Counted from the first letter of the stretch, positions 8,655-16,989 are shown. The stretch: 64,000 bases of DNA from Scandinavium sp036409475 (GCF_036409475.1 NZ_JAYRCK010000013.1:65322-129321); one strand, 5' to 3'. Numbers and translations: made by a program. The notes: generated from the letters alone by a model not told the origin.

Positions 8655-8843
8655 AAGTTATTGTTATTTCCTGAAAAGCAACGAGCCGCAGTTCACGGTT
8701 GTCGAAAAAAATGCCGTTCTACAGTACGCGATGACACGCCAGGATTCCACTTCTACGGGAATAGCGGTTATAGTGGCGTTATCGGGCGCAGGCGAGGAGC
8801 CTTTTTGCCACCCTATGGAACCACAAAACAACGGGAGAAGTTC

Positions 8844-9242
8844 ATGACCTGGGAATATGCGCTAATTGGTTTAGTCGTCGGTATCATCATTGGCGCCGTC
8901 GCAATGCGTTTTGGCAACCGCAAGTTACGCCAGCAGCAAGCCCTGCAATACGAACTGGAAAAGAACAAAGCAGAGCTGGACGAATATCGTGAAGAGTTAG
9001 TCAGCCACTTTGCCCGCAGCGCGGAGCTGCTCGACAACATGGCGCATGATTACCGCCAGCTGTACCAGCACATGGCGAAAAGCTCCAGTAACCTGCTGCC
9101 GGAAATGAGCGCAGAAGAAAACCCGTTCCGTAACCGCCTGGCGGAATCTGAAGCCAGCAACGATCAGGCACCGGTTCAGATGCCGCGCGATTACTCTGAT
9201 GGCGCATCTGGTCTGCTGCGCAGCGGCGTTAAGCGCGACTGA
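8844..9242 (+). CDS. zapG: Z-ring/envelope protein ZapG (YhcB)
   Basis: The start ATG at 8844 behind a GGGAGAAG ribosome site gives 132 aa, the family length; the upstream part of the frame is not coding. There is one N-terminal membrane helix (about residues 5-22) followed by a long cytoplasmic coiled coil rich in Glu, Lys and Gln. YhcB/ZapG links cell division, peptidoglycan and envelope synthesis and was long called a cytochrome d oxidase subunit III by error. Confidence 0.95.
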   Translation: MTWEYALIGLVVGIIIGAVAMRFGNRKLRQQQALQYELEKNKAELDEYREELVSHFARSAELLDNMAHDYRQLYQHMAKSSSNLLPEMSAEENPFRNRLAESEASNDQAPVQMPRDYSDGASGLLRSGVKRD

Positions 9243-9266
9243 TCACCCTCTTCCTGATCCTATTTT

Positions 9267-9289
9267 ACGGGCGCAGCACTTGCGCCCGT
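9267..9289 (+). terminator. zapG terminator
   Basis: A 9-bp perfect stem ACGGGCGCA / TGCGCCCGT with 5-nt loop, followed by a pyrimidine-rich tail CTCTTCTCTTCCTTCC, begins 25 nt after the zapG stop. Confidence 0.75.
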
Positions 9290-9416
9290 CTCTTCTCTTC
9301 CTTCCCAGCTATTATTTAATCATCGCCTCATTGTTAGGCGTCCGAAAATTCAATAACATCGGACGGTTTATGGGCATTTTTTCTTTCTCCTCCTCAGGTA
9401 ATGAGAGCCAGCATCA

Positions 9417-10790
9417 ATGAAAAAACAAACCTTATTATTGAGTGCGTTAGCGTTAAGTGTTGGACTGTCTCTTGGCGCTGCTGCGCCCGTGTCTGCCTCT
9501 CTGCCTGCAGCGGTCCCAGGCCTTGGTCAACTGCCGAGCCTTGCACCGATGCTGGAGAAAGTGCTTCCTGCGGTGGTGAGCGTGCAGGTTGAAGGCACCG
9601 CATCACCGGCCCCTGGCGGGCAGGTCCCGGATGAACTGAAAAAGTATTTTGGTGATGATGCGCCAAACGATCAGCCTCAACCGTTTGAAGGCCTGGGTTC
9701 CGGTGTCATTATTGATGCGGCAAAGGGCTACGTGCTGACCAACAATCACGTCGTGAATCAGGCTGAGAAAATCAGCGTGCTGCTGAACGACGGCCGAGAG
9801 TTTGAGGCCAAACTGGTGGGAAGCGACGACCAAAGTGACATCGCGCTGCTGCAACTGCAAAAAGCCGATCATCTCACACAAATCGCCATTGCCGATTCCG
9901 ACAAGATTCGAGTCGGTGATTTTGCGGTGGCCGTCGGCAACCCGTTTGGCCTGGGCCAGACCGCTACTTCAGGCATTATTTCTGCTTTAGGGCGCAGCGG
10001 CCTCAATCTGGAAGGTCTGGAGAACTTCATTCAGACCGACGCCTCCATTAACCGCGGCAACTCCGGCGGCGCGCTGCTGAATCTTAATGGCGAACTGGTC
10101 GGTATCAATACCGCGATTCTGGCCCCCGCCGGTGGCAGTGTCGGCATTGGCTTTGCTATTCCCAGCAACATGGCCATTACTCTGGCAAAACAGCTGATTC
10201 AGTTCGGCGAAATTAAGCGTGGCCTGCTCGGTATCAAAGGCATGGAAATGACCGCCGATATCGCGAAAGCCTTCAATCTGGATATTCAGCGCGGGGCGTT
10301 TGTCAGTGAAGTTCTGCCAAATTCCGGTTCAGCAAAAGCCGGCATTAAATCAGGCGACGTGATAGTCAGCCTGAACGGCAAACCGCTTAATAGCTTCGCG
10401 GAATTGCGTTCGCGTATTGCCACCACCGAGCCAGGTACAAAAGTTAAACTGGGCTTACTGCGCGCAGGCAAACCACTGGATGTGGAAGTCACGCTGGATA
10501 AAAGCACCTCCTCTACCGCCAGTGCCGAGCTGATCACACCTGCTCTGCAAGGTGCGTCATTGAGCGATGGTCAGATGAAAGACGGCACTAAAGGTATCGT
10601 GCTCAATGAAGTTGAGAAAGGCAGCGCGGCGGCACAAGTTGGGTTACATAAAGACGATATCATCATCAGCATCAACCGTGAACGAGTTCAGTCGATTGCC
10701 GAAATGCGTAAAGTTCTGGAGTCAAAACCCGCGATCATTGCGCTCAACGTGATGCGCGGCAATGAAAGTATTTATCTGTTGCTGCGTTAA
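9417..10790 (+). CDS. degQ: periplasmic serine endoprotease DegQ
   Basis: 457-aa HtrA-family protease. A signal peptide (about residues 1-27, ending in VSA) is followed by a trypsin-like domain with catalytic triad His111 (NNHVV), Asp141 (SDIALL) and Ser216 (RGNSGGA), then two PDZ domains. It degrades and chaperones misfolded periplasmic proteins. It lacks the long LA loop of DegP, which supports DegQ. It is followed by degS in the usual tandem. Confidence 0.97.
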   Translation: MKKQTLLLSALALSVGLSLGAAAPVSASLPAAVPGLGQLPSLAPMLEKVLPAVVSVQVEGTASPAPGGQVPDELKKYFGDDAPNDQPQPFEGLGSGVIIDAAKGYVLTNNHVVNQAEKISVLLNDGREFEAKLVGSDDQSDIALLQLQKADHLTQIAIADSDKIRVGDFAVAVGNPFGLGQTATSGIISALGRSGLNLEGLENFIQTDASINRGNSGGALLNLNGELVGINTAILAPAGGSVGIGFAIPSNMAITLAKQLIQFGEIKRGLLGIKGMEMTADIAKAFNLDIQRGAFVSEVLPNSGSAKAGIKSGDVIVSLNGKPLNSFAELRSRIATTEPGTKVKLGLLRAGKPLDVEVTLDKSTSSTASAELITPALQGASLSDGQMKDGTKGIVLNEVEKGSAAAQVGLHKDDIIISINRERVQSIAEMRKVLESKPAIIALNVMRGNESIYLLLR

Positions 10791-10802
10791 GTGAAATTTT
10801 TC

Positions 10803-10824
10803 GGGCATCCTCTACGCGATGCCC
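10803..10824 (+). terminator. hairpin between degQ and degS
   Basis: A 7-bp stem GGGCATC / GATGCCC with an 8-nt loop lies 12 nt after the degQ stop. It has no U-run on the plus strand, so it is at best a weak terminator or an mRNA 3'-end stabiliser. Confidence 0.5.
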
Positions 10825-10875
10825 AAAAAACTCATGCTATGCTGCGCTTGTTTCCTTACCAGTGATAAAGGCATC

Positions 10876-11934
10876 ATGCTTGTAAAGCTCCTGCGCTCCG
10901 TCGCGATTGGTTGTATTGTGGGTGGCATTCTGTTGGCCGCCATGCCGTCATTGCGCCAGTTTAATCCGCTGTCTACAGCGCCGTATGACAGTACGGACGA
11001 ATCCCCTGCCAGTTACAATCAAGCGGTGAAACGTGCGGCACCTGCCGTGGTGAACGTCTACAACCGGGCGTTAAATAATACCAGTCATAATATGCTGACC
11101 CTGGGGTCGGGCGTGATTATGGACGAGCGCGGGTACATCATCACCAACAAGCACGTCATTAACGACGCCGACCAGATCATTGTCGCCTTACAGGATGGAC
11201 GCGTGTTTGAAGCGCTGTTGGTCGGTTCCGACACCCTGACGGATCTGGCAGTACTGAAAATCACAGCCAGCGGCGGCTTGCCCGTTATTCCAATCAATCC
11301 CAAACGCGTGCCGCATATCGGTGATGTCGTGCTGGCGATTGGTAACCCGTATAATCTGGGCCAAACCATCACTCAGGGAATTATCAGCGCCACGGGGCGT
11401 ATCGGCCTGAACCCGTCAGGTCGGCAGAATTTCCTGCAAACGGATGCCTCCATCAACCACGGTAACTCCGGCGGCGCGCTGGTCAACTCGCTCGGCGAAC
11501 TGATGGGCATCAACACCCTTTCCTTTGATAAGAGCAACGACGGGGAAACGCCGGAAGGCATCGGTTTCGCCATTCCTTTCCAGCTGGCGGCAAAAATCAT
11601 GGATAAGCTGATTCGTGATGGTCGCGTCATTCGTGGTTACATTGGGATCAGCGGGCGTGAAATTGCCCCGCTCCACACTCAGGGTGGCGCACTGGATCAG
11701 ATTCAGGGCATTGTGGTGAATGAAGTCGCTTCAGGTGGCCCGGCTGCGGAAGCAGGTATTCAGGTGAACGACGTGATTGTCTCCGTGGACGACAAACCTG
11801 CCGTGTCGGCGCTGGAGACAATGGACCAGGTGGCAGAAATTCGTCCAGGCTCCGTTATCCCTGTCGTGGTCATGCGCGATGATAAGAAACTGACGCTCAA
11901 GGTCACCATTCAGGAATATCCCGCCACCAACTAA
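10876..11934 (+). CDS. degS: inner-membrane site-1 protease DegS
   Basis: The start at ATG 10876 (MLVKLLRSVAIG) gives 352 aa; E. coli DegS is 355 aa, and the three-residue difference lies in a loop before TLGSG. An N-terminal membrane anchor precedes the protease domain with triad His93, Asp123 and Ser198, and a single PDZ domain senses misfolded porin C-termini. It cleaves RseA to start the sigma-E response. The frame opens 19 codons earlier, but that part is not conserved in my recall of the family. Confidence 0.95.
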   Translation: MLVKLLRSVAIGCIVGGILLAAMPSLRQFNPLSTAPYDSTDESPASYNQAVKRAAPAVVNVYNRALNNTSHNMLTLGSGVIMDERGYIITNKHVINDADQIIVALQDGRVFEALLVGSDTLTDLAVLKITASGGLPVIPINPKRVPHIGDVVLAIGNPYNLGQTITQGIISATGRIGLNPSGRQNFLQTDASINHGNSGGALVNSLGELMGINTLSFDKSNDGETPEGIGFAIPFQLAAKIMDKLIRDGRVIRGYIGISGREIAPLHTQGGALDQIQGIVVNEVASGGPAAEAGIQVNDVIVSVDDKPAVSALETMDQVAEIRPGSVIPVVVMRDDKKLTLKVTIQEYPATN

Positions 11935-11945
11935 CCGCCATAAAA

Positions 11946-12134
11946 AAACCGGAGCACAGGCTCCGGTTTCATATTGCTGACAAAGAAGGAAAAAGCGTGG
12001 TTTTTCCTTCTTTGTGGTGAGCAGCCGAAAATCAATGAATTGATTTTCCTTATTTTTTGTTCTGCCACCCATGACAAAACGGTATTCGTTAGAGGTTTGT
12101 CATCAGTCTCAAACCGGAGCACAGGCTCCGGTTT
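11946..12134 (+). mobile_element. terminator-inserted structured repeat, copy B (degS/mdh)
   Basis: A 141-bp core (11970-12110) is flanked by two copies of a 24-25 nt hairpin (11946-11969 and 12111-12134). The core opens ATATTGCTGACAAAG and closes GTTTGTCATCAGTCTC. Internal structures: a perfect 15-bp stem (ACAAAGAAGGAAAAA with its complement), a 10-bp stem (GAAAATCAAT / ATTGATTTTC) followed by a T-rich run, and an 8-bp stem (ATGACAAA / TTTGTCAT). Orientation relative to degS is the same as that of copy A to sspB and copy C to acrF. Confidence 0.8.
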
Positions 12135-12153
12135 CTCTTTACTGGCAAAGTGC

Positions 12154-13092
12154 TTATTTGTTCACAAACTCTTCGCCCAGCACGATATCTTTCTTCAGGG
12201 TATCGAGCATGCCTTCCATCGCGTGTTGTTCAAACGCGCTCAGCTTGCCGATAGATTGACGCTCTTCCACCCCGTTTTTACCCAGCAGCAGCGGCTGTGA
12301 GAAGAAGCGAGCATGTTCGCCGTCACCTTCAACATAAGCACACTCAACAACGCCTTTCTCACCTTGCAGTGCACGCACCAGGGAAAGACCAAAGCGAGCA
12401 GCCGCCTGGCCCATAGACAGCGTTGCGGAGCCGCCACCAGCTTTCGCTTCCACCACTTCGGTGCCTGCGTTTTGAATACGCTTAGTCAGGTCTGCCACTT
12501 CCTGTTCGGAGAAGCTCACCCCTGGAATTTGCGACAACAGCGGCAGAATAGTCACACCAGAGTGACCACCGATAACCGGCACTTCAACGTCTGTTGGCTG
12601 TTTGCCTTTCAGCTCCGCCACAAAGGTATTCGAACGGATGATATCCAGCGTGGTGACGCCAAACAGTTTGTTTTTGTCGTAAACGCCCGCTTTCTTCAGC
12701 ACTTCCGCTGCAATCGCGACCGTGGTGTTAACCGGGTTGGTGATGATCCCGATGCAGGCTTTCGGGCAAGTTTTCGCAACCTGCTGCACGAGATTCTTCA
12801 CGATGCCAGCGTTGACGTTAAACAGATCGGAACGATCCATCCCTGGTTTACGCGCGACACCGGCAGAAATCAGCACCACATCAGCGCCTTCCAGCGCTGG
12901 CGTTGCGTCTTCACCGGAAAAGCCTTTGATCTTGACCGCTGTCGGGATATGGCTGAGATCAACCGCCACGCCAGGTGTCACCGGCGCGATATCATACAGG
13001 GAGAGTTCTGAGCCGGAAGGCAGTTGGGTCTTAAGTAGTAGGGCAAGCGCCTGGCCGATACCGCCAGCTGCGCCGAGGACTGCGACTTTCAT
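12154..13092 (-). CDS. mdh: malate dehydrogenase (NAD)
   Basis: 312 aa, the exact enteric length. The NAD-binding loop GAAGGIGQA is at residues 7-15, substrate arginines Arg81 and Arg87 lie in ARKPGMDR, and the catalytic His is in GGHSGVTILP. It oxidises malate to oxaloacetate in the TCA cycle. It is divergent from argR and convergent with degS; its transcription also runs into repeat copy B. Confidence 0.98.
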   Translation of the reverse strand: MKVAVLGAAGGIGQALALLLKTQLPSGSELSLYDIAPVTPGVAVDLSHIPTAVKIKGFSGEDATPALEGADVVLISAGVARKPGMDRSDLFNVNAGIVKNLVQQVAKTCPKACIGIITNPVNTTVAIAAEVLKKAGVYDKNKLFGVTTLDIIRSNTFVAELKGKQPTDVEVPVIGGHSGVTILPLLSQIPGVSFSEQEVADLTKRIQNAGTEVVEAKAGGGSATLSMGQAAARFGLSLVRALQGEKGVVECAYVEGDGEHARFFSQPLLLGKNGVEERQSIGKLSAFEQHAMEGMLDTLKKDIVLGEEFVNK

Positions 13093-13443
13093 CCTAAACT
13101 CCTTATTATGGTTAGTTTCATCTACCGAAACTCCGTTGCGGCAACCTTAATTCACAAGGTAAACAATAACAATAAGCAGCGTTACAGAATGCGGCATTCC
13201 CCGCAGCATTGCGTTGTTATCGCTCACTTTACCGCCTGAATCAGGCTTAGCGCGACGGCGTAATCCGTCGACTGCTGGTTACAATACACCCAGTAAGTTG
13301 GGCAAAACAACATCATTTTCATAACAATTGATTTACTTTTTCGCTTATTATCGAGCCGTGACGAAAGCATGTTTCTTGATAACGATTTTTGATAAAATCG
13401 TTCCCTTTCATAACATTATTTCAGCCCTATTGATGGCAGATAA
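13093..13443. other. mdh-argR divergent intergenic region
   Basis: There is no coding capacity here. The stretch becomes AT-rich towards argR and must hold the mdh promoter (CRP/ArcA controlled in E. coli). I did not find a confident CRP or ArcA match by eye. Confidence 0.4.
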
Positions 13444-13481
13444 TTTGCATAAAAATTCATTCGTATGCATAATAATGTTGT
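13444..13481 (+). promoter_or_regulatory. two tandem ARG boxes upstream of argR
   Basis: Two 18-bp ARG boxes are separated by 2 bp: TGCAT-aaaa-ATTCA (centre about 13452) and TGCAT-aata-ATGTT (centre about 13472), against the consensus TGAAT-N4-ATTCA. They lie 27-64 nt before the argR start, the expected layout for arginine-dependent autoregulation by ArgR hexamers. Confidence 0.85.
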
Positions 13482-13507
13482 TCTTACCGCCATGATATGG
13501 GTGACTT

Positions 13508-13978
13508 ATGCGAAGCTCGTCTAAGCAAGAAGAATTAGTCAAAGCGTTTAAAGCGCTGCTTAAAGAAGAAAAATTCAGTTCTCAGGGCGAAATCGTCCAG
13601 GCATTGCAGGAAGAAGGCTTTGATAATATCAATCAGTCTAAAGTCTCCCGCATGCTGACCAAGTTCGGTGCAGTCCGTACCCGTAACGCCAAAATGGAGA
13701 TGGTTTATTGTCTGCCTGCTGAACTGGGCGTCCCAACCACCTCCAGTCCGCTGAAGAACCTGGTGCTGGACATCGACTATAACGATGCCGTAGTGGTTAT
13801 CCACACAAGCCCAGGCGCTGCACAGTTGATTGCCCGTCTGCTGGACTCTTTGGGTAAAGCAGAAGGCATTTTGGGTAGCATCGCTGGCGATGACACCATT
13901 TTCACCACACCCGCACGCGGCTTTACCGTAAAAGATCTGTACGAAGCCATTCTGGTGTTGTTCGAACAAGAACTTTAA
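13508..13978 (+). CDS. argR: arginine repressor ArgR
   Basis: 156 aa, the enteric length. An N-terminal winged helix-turn-helix (residues 1-70, with SQSKVSRMLTKFGAVRTRN-type recognition) is joined to a C-terminal oligomerisation and arginine-binding domain with HTSPGAAQ and GDDTIFT. It represses the arg regulon and acts as an accessory factor in cer/XerCD recombination. It is probably autoregulated through the ARG boxes upstream. Confidence 0.98.
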   Translation: MRSSSKQEELVKAFKALLKEEKFSSQGEIVQALQEEGFDNINQSKVSRMLTKFGAVRTRNAKMEMVYCLPAELGVPTTSSPLKNLVLDIDYNDAVVVIHTSPGAAQLIARLLDSLGKAEGILGSIAGDDTIFTTPARGFTVKDLYEAILVLFEQEL

Positions 13979-13985
13979 GCGTCCC

Positions 13986-14007
13986 CTCTCCGGTTAGCGC
14001 CGGAGAG
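13986..14007 (+). terminator. argR terminator-like hairpin
   Basis: A stem CTCTCCGG / CCGGAGAG with a 6-nt loop starts 8 nt after the argR stop. It is followed by pyrimidine-rich TCTCCCTCCTTCCC with no pure T-run. Confidence 0.65.
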
Positions 14008-14352
14008 TCTCCCTCCTTCCCAACGCACCGAAGCGCTACATAAAACTCCCTTTTTTTTAACATTAAGTGCGTTTCACTGCCTTAATGTATTCATCCAGTG
14101 AATCTCGTTAGCAAAATCGCACGAAATATCAAATCCATCTATCTCTATGATTTTCTTATTTTTAATAGGGTCACTTTTGCATTCCCTGGCATTTTTAATG
14201 CCTTTTAGTTATAAAAATGACGTTTTTTGACATTTAATTACATGGGCAATCATTAGCCTGGTATTAATTTTTTGAGTGATTAGTGTATACTTGATTTTGT
14301 GATGAGGGTCACGAAACAAGACCCTGATAAAAAATTCGACGAGGTGAATATT
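14008..14352. other. AT-rich promoter region of yhcN
   Basis: About 345 bp without a gene, strongly AT-rich after 14040. It should contain the yhcN promoter and leader. YhcN-type genes are induced by acid and peroxide stress in E. coli. I saw no operator I could name. Confidence 0.45.
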
Positions 14353-14616
14353 ATGAAAATCAAAACCACTGTAAGCGCATTGACCCTCCTTTCTGTTCTC
14401 TCTTTCGGCGCTTTTGCAGCAGATTCTATCAACGCAGATCAGGCCGCTAATCGCCAGGCGATGGGGACTGTTTCTGTCGGTGCCGTTGGTTCTTCTCCGA
14501 TGGACATGCATCAGATGCTGGATCAAAAAGCCCAGGAACAAGGTGCTTCTTCTTACCGCATCATCGAAGCACGCACCGGTAAAAGCTGGCACGCCACTGC
14601 AGAGCTGTACAAATAA
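14353..14616 (+). CDS. yhcN: periplasmic stress protein YhcN (DUF1471)
   Basis: 87 aa with a signal peptide ending AFA at about residue 22, then a DUF1471 (BhsA/McbA-like) domain with the typical ending SYRIIEAR...WHATAELYK. The start ATG 14353 follows a GAGGTG ribosome site. E. coli YhcN responds to acid and hydrogen peroxide stress. It is the first of two tandem paralogs here. Confidence 0.95.
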   Translation: MKIKTTVSALTLLSVLSFGAFAADSINADQAANRQAMGTVSVGAVGSSPMDMHQMLDQKAQEQGASSYRIIEARTGKSWHATAELYK

Positions 14617-14721
14617 GTTTTCTTTATAGTCAGAAGCAAAATACGAATGTAAACCCGCGGCACCAGGCATAAAAAAAGCTGTTCAAACCTTCTCGCCGCG
14701 TATCAATGAATTGAGGTAAAG

Positions 14722-14991
14722 ATGATGAAAAACGCAATGATTATCGCATCCCTGGGTCTGGCATCTGTTCTTTCTTTCAGCGCCGGTGCTGCTGTTCATC
14801 AGGTTAGCGCAGAGCAGGCACAAAACCTGCAATCCATGGGTACCGTCTCTGTTTCTCAGGTGGGTAGCGCGCCAATGGACATGCGTCATGAACTGGCTGC
14901 CAAAGCTGAAAAAGAAGGGGCTTCTTCCTACCGCATTATCGAAGCGCGTTCAGGCGATACCTGGCACGCTACAGCTGAGCTGTACAAATAA
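14722..14991 (+). CDS. second YhcN-like DUF1471 periplasmic protein
   Basis: 89 aa (or 88 from the second ATG at 14725), behind a GAGG site at 14713. The signal peptide ends around SAGA. The mature domain repeats the organisation of YhcN: AEQAQNLQSMGTVSV, SAPMDMR and an identical WHATAELYK tail. E. coli K-12 has a single copy here. The 105-bp gap between the copies shows no terminator, so the genes may be co-transcribed. Confidence 0.9.
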   Translation: MMKNAMIIASLGLASVLSFSAGAAVHQVSAEQAQNLQSMGTVSVSQVGSAPMDMRHELAAKAEKEGASSYRIIEARSGDTWHATAELYK

Positions 14992-15016
14992 ACCCTCGTC
15001 GTCTTACTGACGACTT

Positions 15017-15041
15017 GCCCCCGCCTGTCGGGGGCTTTTTT
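15017..15041 (+). terminator. terminator of the yhcN pair
   Basis: A 7-bp GC stem GCCCCCG / CGGGGGC with loop cctgt is followed by TTTTTTATTT. Its T-run reaches the end of the convergent yhcO coding region at 15040. Confidence 0.92.
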
Positions 15042-15315
15042 ATTTATGCCGTACGTTAAAACGCAGCATCCCTTCCAGTTCTTCTTCCGCTTCATCAAAC
15101 AGCAATATGAGCGCGCCGTAGCGTCGGTGCTGTGCCTCGTCAAGATGGATAAACTCGATCTCCAGCGGCAGCGGTAACTGGCTGTTGGTCACAGCTTCCC
15201 AGAGAGAATCAAGATCCCGAATCTGCACCCCGGCAAGGGAAAACGTGCGGGTAAACTCACGGTAAAAATCGTTTTGATTGCCGATATGGTTGAAATCAAA
15301 GGTATAGCTTTTCAT
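15040..15315 (-). CDS. yhcO: barstar-family protein YhcO
   Basis: 91-aa protein of the barstar (RNase inhibitor) fold: FNHIGNQNDFYREFTRTF, then a LEIEFIH strand and an acidic segment DEAEEELEGML. It is annotated in E. coli as a putative barnase inhibitor of unknown function. No barnase-like nuclease gene is visible nearby, so it is an orphan antitoxin-like protein by context. It is convergent with the second yhcN copy. Confidence 0.85.
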   Translation of the reverse strand: MKSYTFDFNHIGNQNDFYREFTRTFSLAGVQIRDLDSLWEAVTNSQLPLPLEIEFIHLDEAQHRRYGALILLFDEAEEELEGMLRFNVRHK

Positions 15316-15367
15316 GCATGCCCCGCCTCACCCCAGACGGGCGGCACAGGCCGCCCTTTGTATTCGC

Positions 15368-16822
15368 TTATAATCCCCCAAGATGCAGGGTTTTGACTTC
15401 CAAAAACTCATCCAGCCCTAACACCGATCCCTCACGGCCAAGCCCGGATTCCTTCACGCCACCAAAAGGCCCCAGCTCTGTGGATACGGCACACTCATTA
15501 ACCCCGATCATGCCGCTTTCCAGCGCCTGTGAGACCCGGAAGACCCGCTGTAAATTCTGAGTATAGAAATAAGCGGCGAGGCCAAACGGCGTATTATTCG
15601 CACGCTGAATAACCTCTTCCTCACTGGTGAAACGGAAGCAGGCTGCGACCGGGCCAAACGTTTCTTCCTGAGCTAACTGCATGTTATCGCTGCAATCGCC
15701 CAAAACGGTTGGTTGCCAGAAATTGCCGCCCAACGCATGGGCTTTGCCCCCGGCGAGCACGCTTGCCCCTTTGGCAACGGCATCTTCAACGTGTTCACGC
15801 ACTTTCTTGACGGCAGCGGGTTCGATTAACGGGCCAACCACAACGCCCTCTTCCGCTCCGTTCCCCACTTTCAGGCCATTCACGGCGTCTGCCAGCTTGC
15901 GGGTAAATTCGTCGTAGACCTTTTCCTGAATATAGAAGCGGTTAACGCTGACGCACACCTGTCCGGCATTTCGGAACTTGTTGGCAATCGCGCCTTTCAC
16001 TGCAGCATCAATGTCCGCATCGTCAAAGACGATGTAAGGCGCATTGCCGCCCAGCTCCATCGACACTTTCTTCATTGTCTCTGCCGCGTTTCGCACCAGC
16101 GTTTTGCCCACAGCCGTCGAACCGGTGAAAGAAATCTTGCGCACTTCGTGACTGGCCATGATGGCATCACTGATCTCAGAGGTGTTACCCGCCACGGCAT
16201 TCAGCACACCGTCAGGAACACCTGCTTTTTTGGCTAACTGCAGGAGAGCAAAGGCACTAAGCGGCGTATTGTTGGCAGGCTTGATAACCCCGGTACACCC
16301 CGCAGCTAACGCCGGGCCCAGTTTGCGAGTTAGCATTGCCATCGGGAAATTCCACGGCGTGATGGCCGCGACGACACCCACAGGTTCGCGAGTCGCCAGA
16401 ATTCGGGAACCGGGTTTGACAGGCGGAATGATTTCGCCATTTGCACGTTTGCCTTGCTCGGCAAACCACTGAATAAAGCTTGCGGCGTATTCTACTTCGC
16501 CTTCCGCTTCTTTTATCGGCTTGCCCTGCTCGGTGGTCATCAATCTGCCCAGCCAGGCTTTGTTCTCGATGATTAAGTGATACCAGCGATAGAGTATTTC
16601 AGAGCGCTCTTTCGCCGTTTTCGCTCGCCAGAGTGGGAAAGCTTTGCTTGCTGCAGCAATCGCGGCTTCGGTTTCTTTCTTACCTGCTTTCGCTACTTGG
16701 GCTATCACTTCTCCTGTTGCCGGGTTGACGACGTCGAATGTCGTCTCAAGAGGTTTCCATACGCCATCAACAAAAAAACCCGTTTGAAAAAGTTCGTTAT
16801 CCTGGAGTGCCTGCGTTGTCAT
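15368..16822 (-). CDS. NAD(P)-dependent aldehyde dehydrogenase, succinate-semialdehyde dehydrogenase-like
   Basis: 484-aa ALDH with all core residues: oxyanion Asn158 in PWNFP, cofactor Lys181, general base Glu256 in MELGGNAP and nucleophile Cys290 in GQVCVS. Overall length and the ending GREG...LDEFLEVKTLHLG resemble GabD. The motif is CVS, whereas GabD, as I recall it, has a second cysteine here (CVC). The gene sits between yhcO and aaeB, which are neighbours in E. coli K-12. Substrate is not decided by sequence: succinate semialdehyde, or an aromatic aldehyde whose acid AaeAB exports. Confidence 0.8.
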   Translation of the reverse strand: MTTQALQDNELFQTGFFVDGVWKPLETTFDVVNPATGEVIAQVAKAGKKETEAAIAAASKAFPLWRAKTAKERSEILYRWYHLIIENKAWLGRLMTTEQGKPIKEAEGEVEYAASFIQWFAEQGKRANGEIIPPVKPGSRILATREPVGVVAAITPWNFPMAMLTRKLGPALAAGCTGVIKPANNTPLSAFALLQLAKKAGVPDGVLNAVAGNTSEISDAIMASHEVRKISFTGSTAVGKTLVRNAAETMKKVSMELGGNAPYIVFDDADIDAAVKGAIANKFRNAGQVCVSVNRFYIQEKVYDEFTRKLADAVNGLKVGNGAEEGVVVGPLIEPAAVKKVREHVEDAVAKGASVLAGGKAHALGGNFWQPTVLGDCSDNMQLAQEETFGPVAACFRFTSEEEVIQRANNTPFGLAAYFYTQNLQRVFRVSQALESGMIGVNECAVSTELGPFGGVKESGLGREGSVLGLDEFLEVKTLHLGGL

Positions 16823-16867
16823 GATTCCTCCGACCGTGGTGTCCTGTGATAACAGTTAAGTATAGCC

Positions 16868-16896
16868 ATAAAAAAACCGACGCTTTTGGCGTCGGT
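16868..16896 (-). terminator. terminator downstream of aaeB
   Basis: On the minus strand the stem ACCGACGC / GCGTCGGT is followed by TTTTTTT. It is the only terminator between aaeB and the aldehyde dehydrogenase gene, so the latter is likely transcribed from its own promoter between here and 16822. Confidence 0.85.
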
Positions 16897-16917
16897 CAGA
16901 TTGCAGATCGAAGCTTT

Positions 16918-16988
16918 GCCCGGCGGCACTTCGTTTGCGCGGGCCTACAAGGGCTATTCGGTAGGCCTGGTAAGCAAAGCGACCGGGC
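16918..16988. repeat. REP pair (BIME) downstream of aaeB
   Basis: Two inverted imperfect units: GCCCGGCGGCACTTCG...CGGGCCTAC and the mirror GTAGGCCTGGTAAGC...GACCGGGC. This is the GC-rich REP variant. It starts 1 nt beyond the aaeB stop. Confidence 0.85.
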
Positions 16989-16989
16989 G

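Noticed and set aside
12313..13011. Long plus-strand frame opposite mdh
   Set aside because: It lies fully within mdh on the other strand, and its His/Arg/Phe-rich composition is typical of an antisense shadow.
15338..15358. GGGCGG/CCGCCC hairpin between yhcO and the aldehyde dehydrogenase as a terminator
   Set aside because: The stem is GC-rich, but there is no U-tract on the minus strand where a terminator would be needed.
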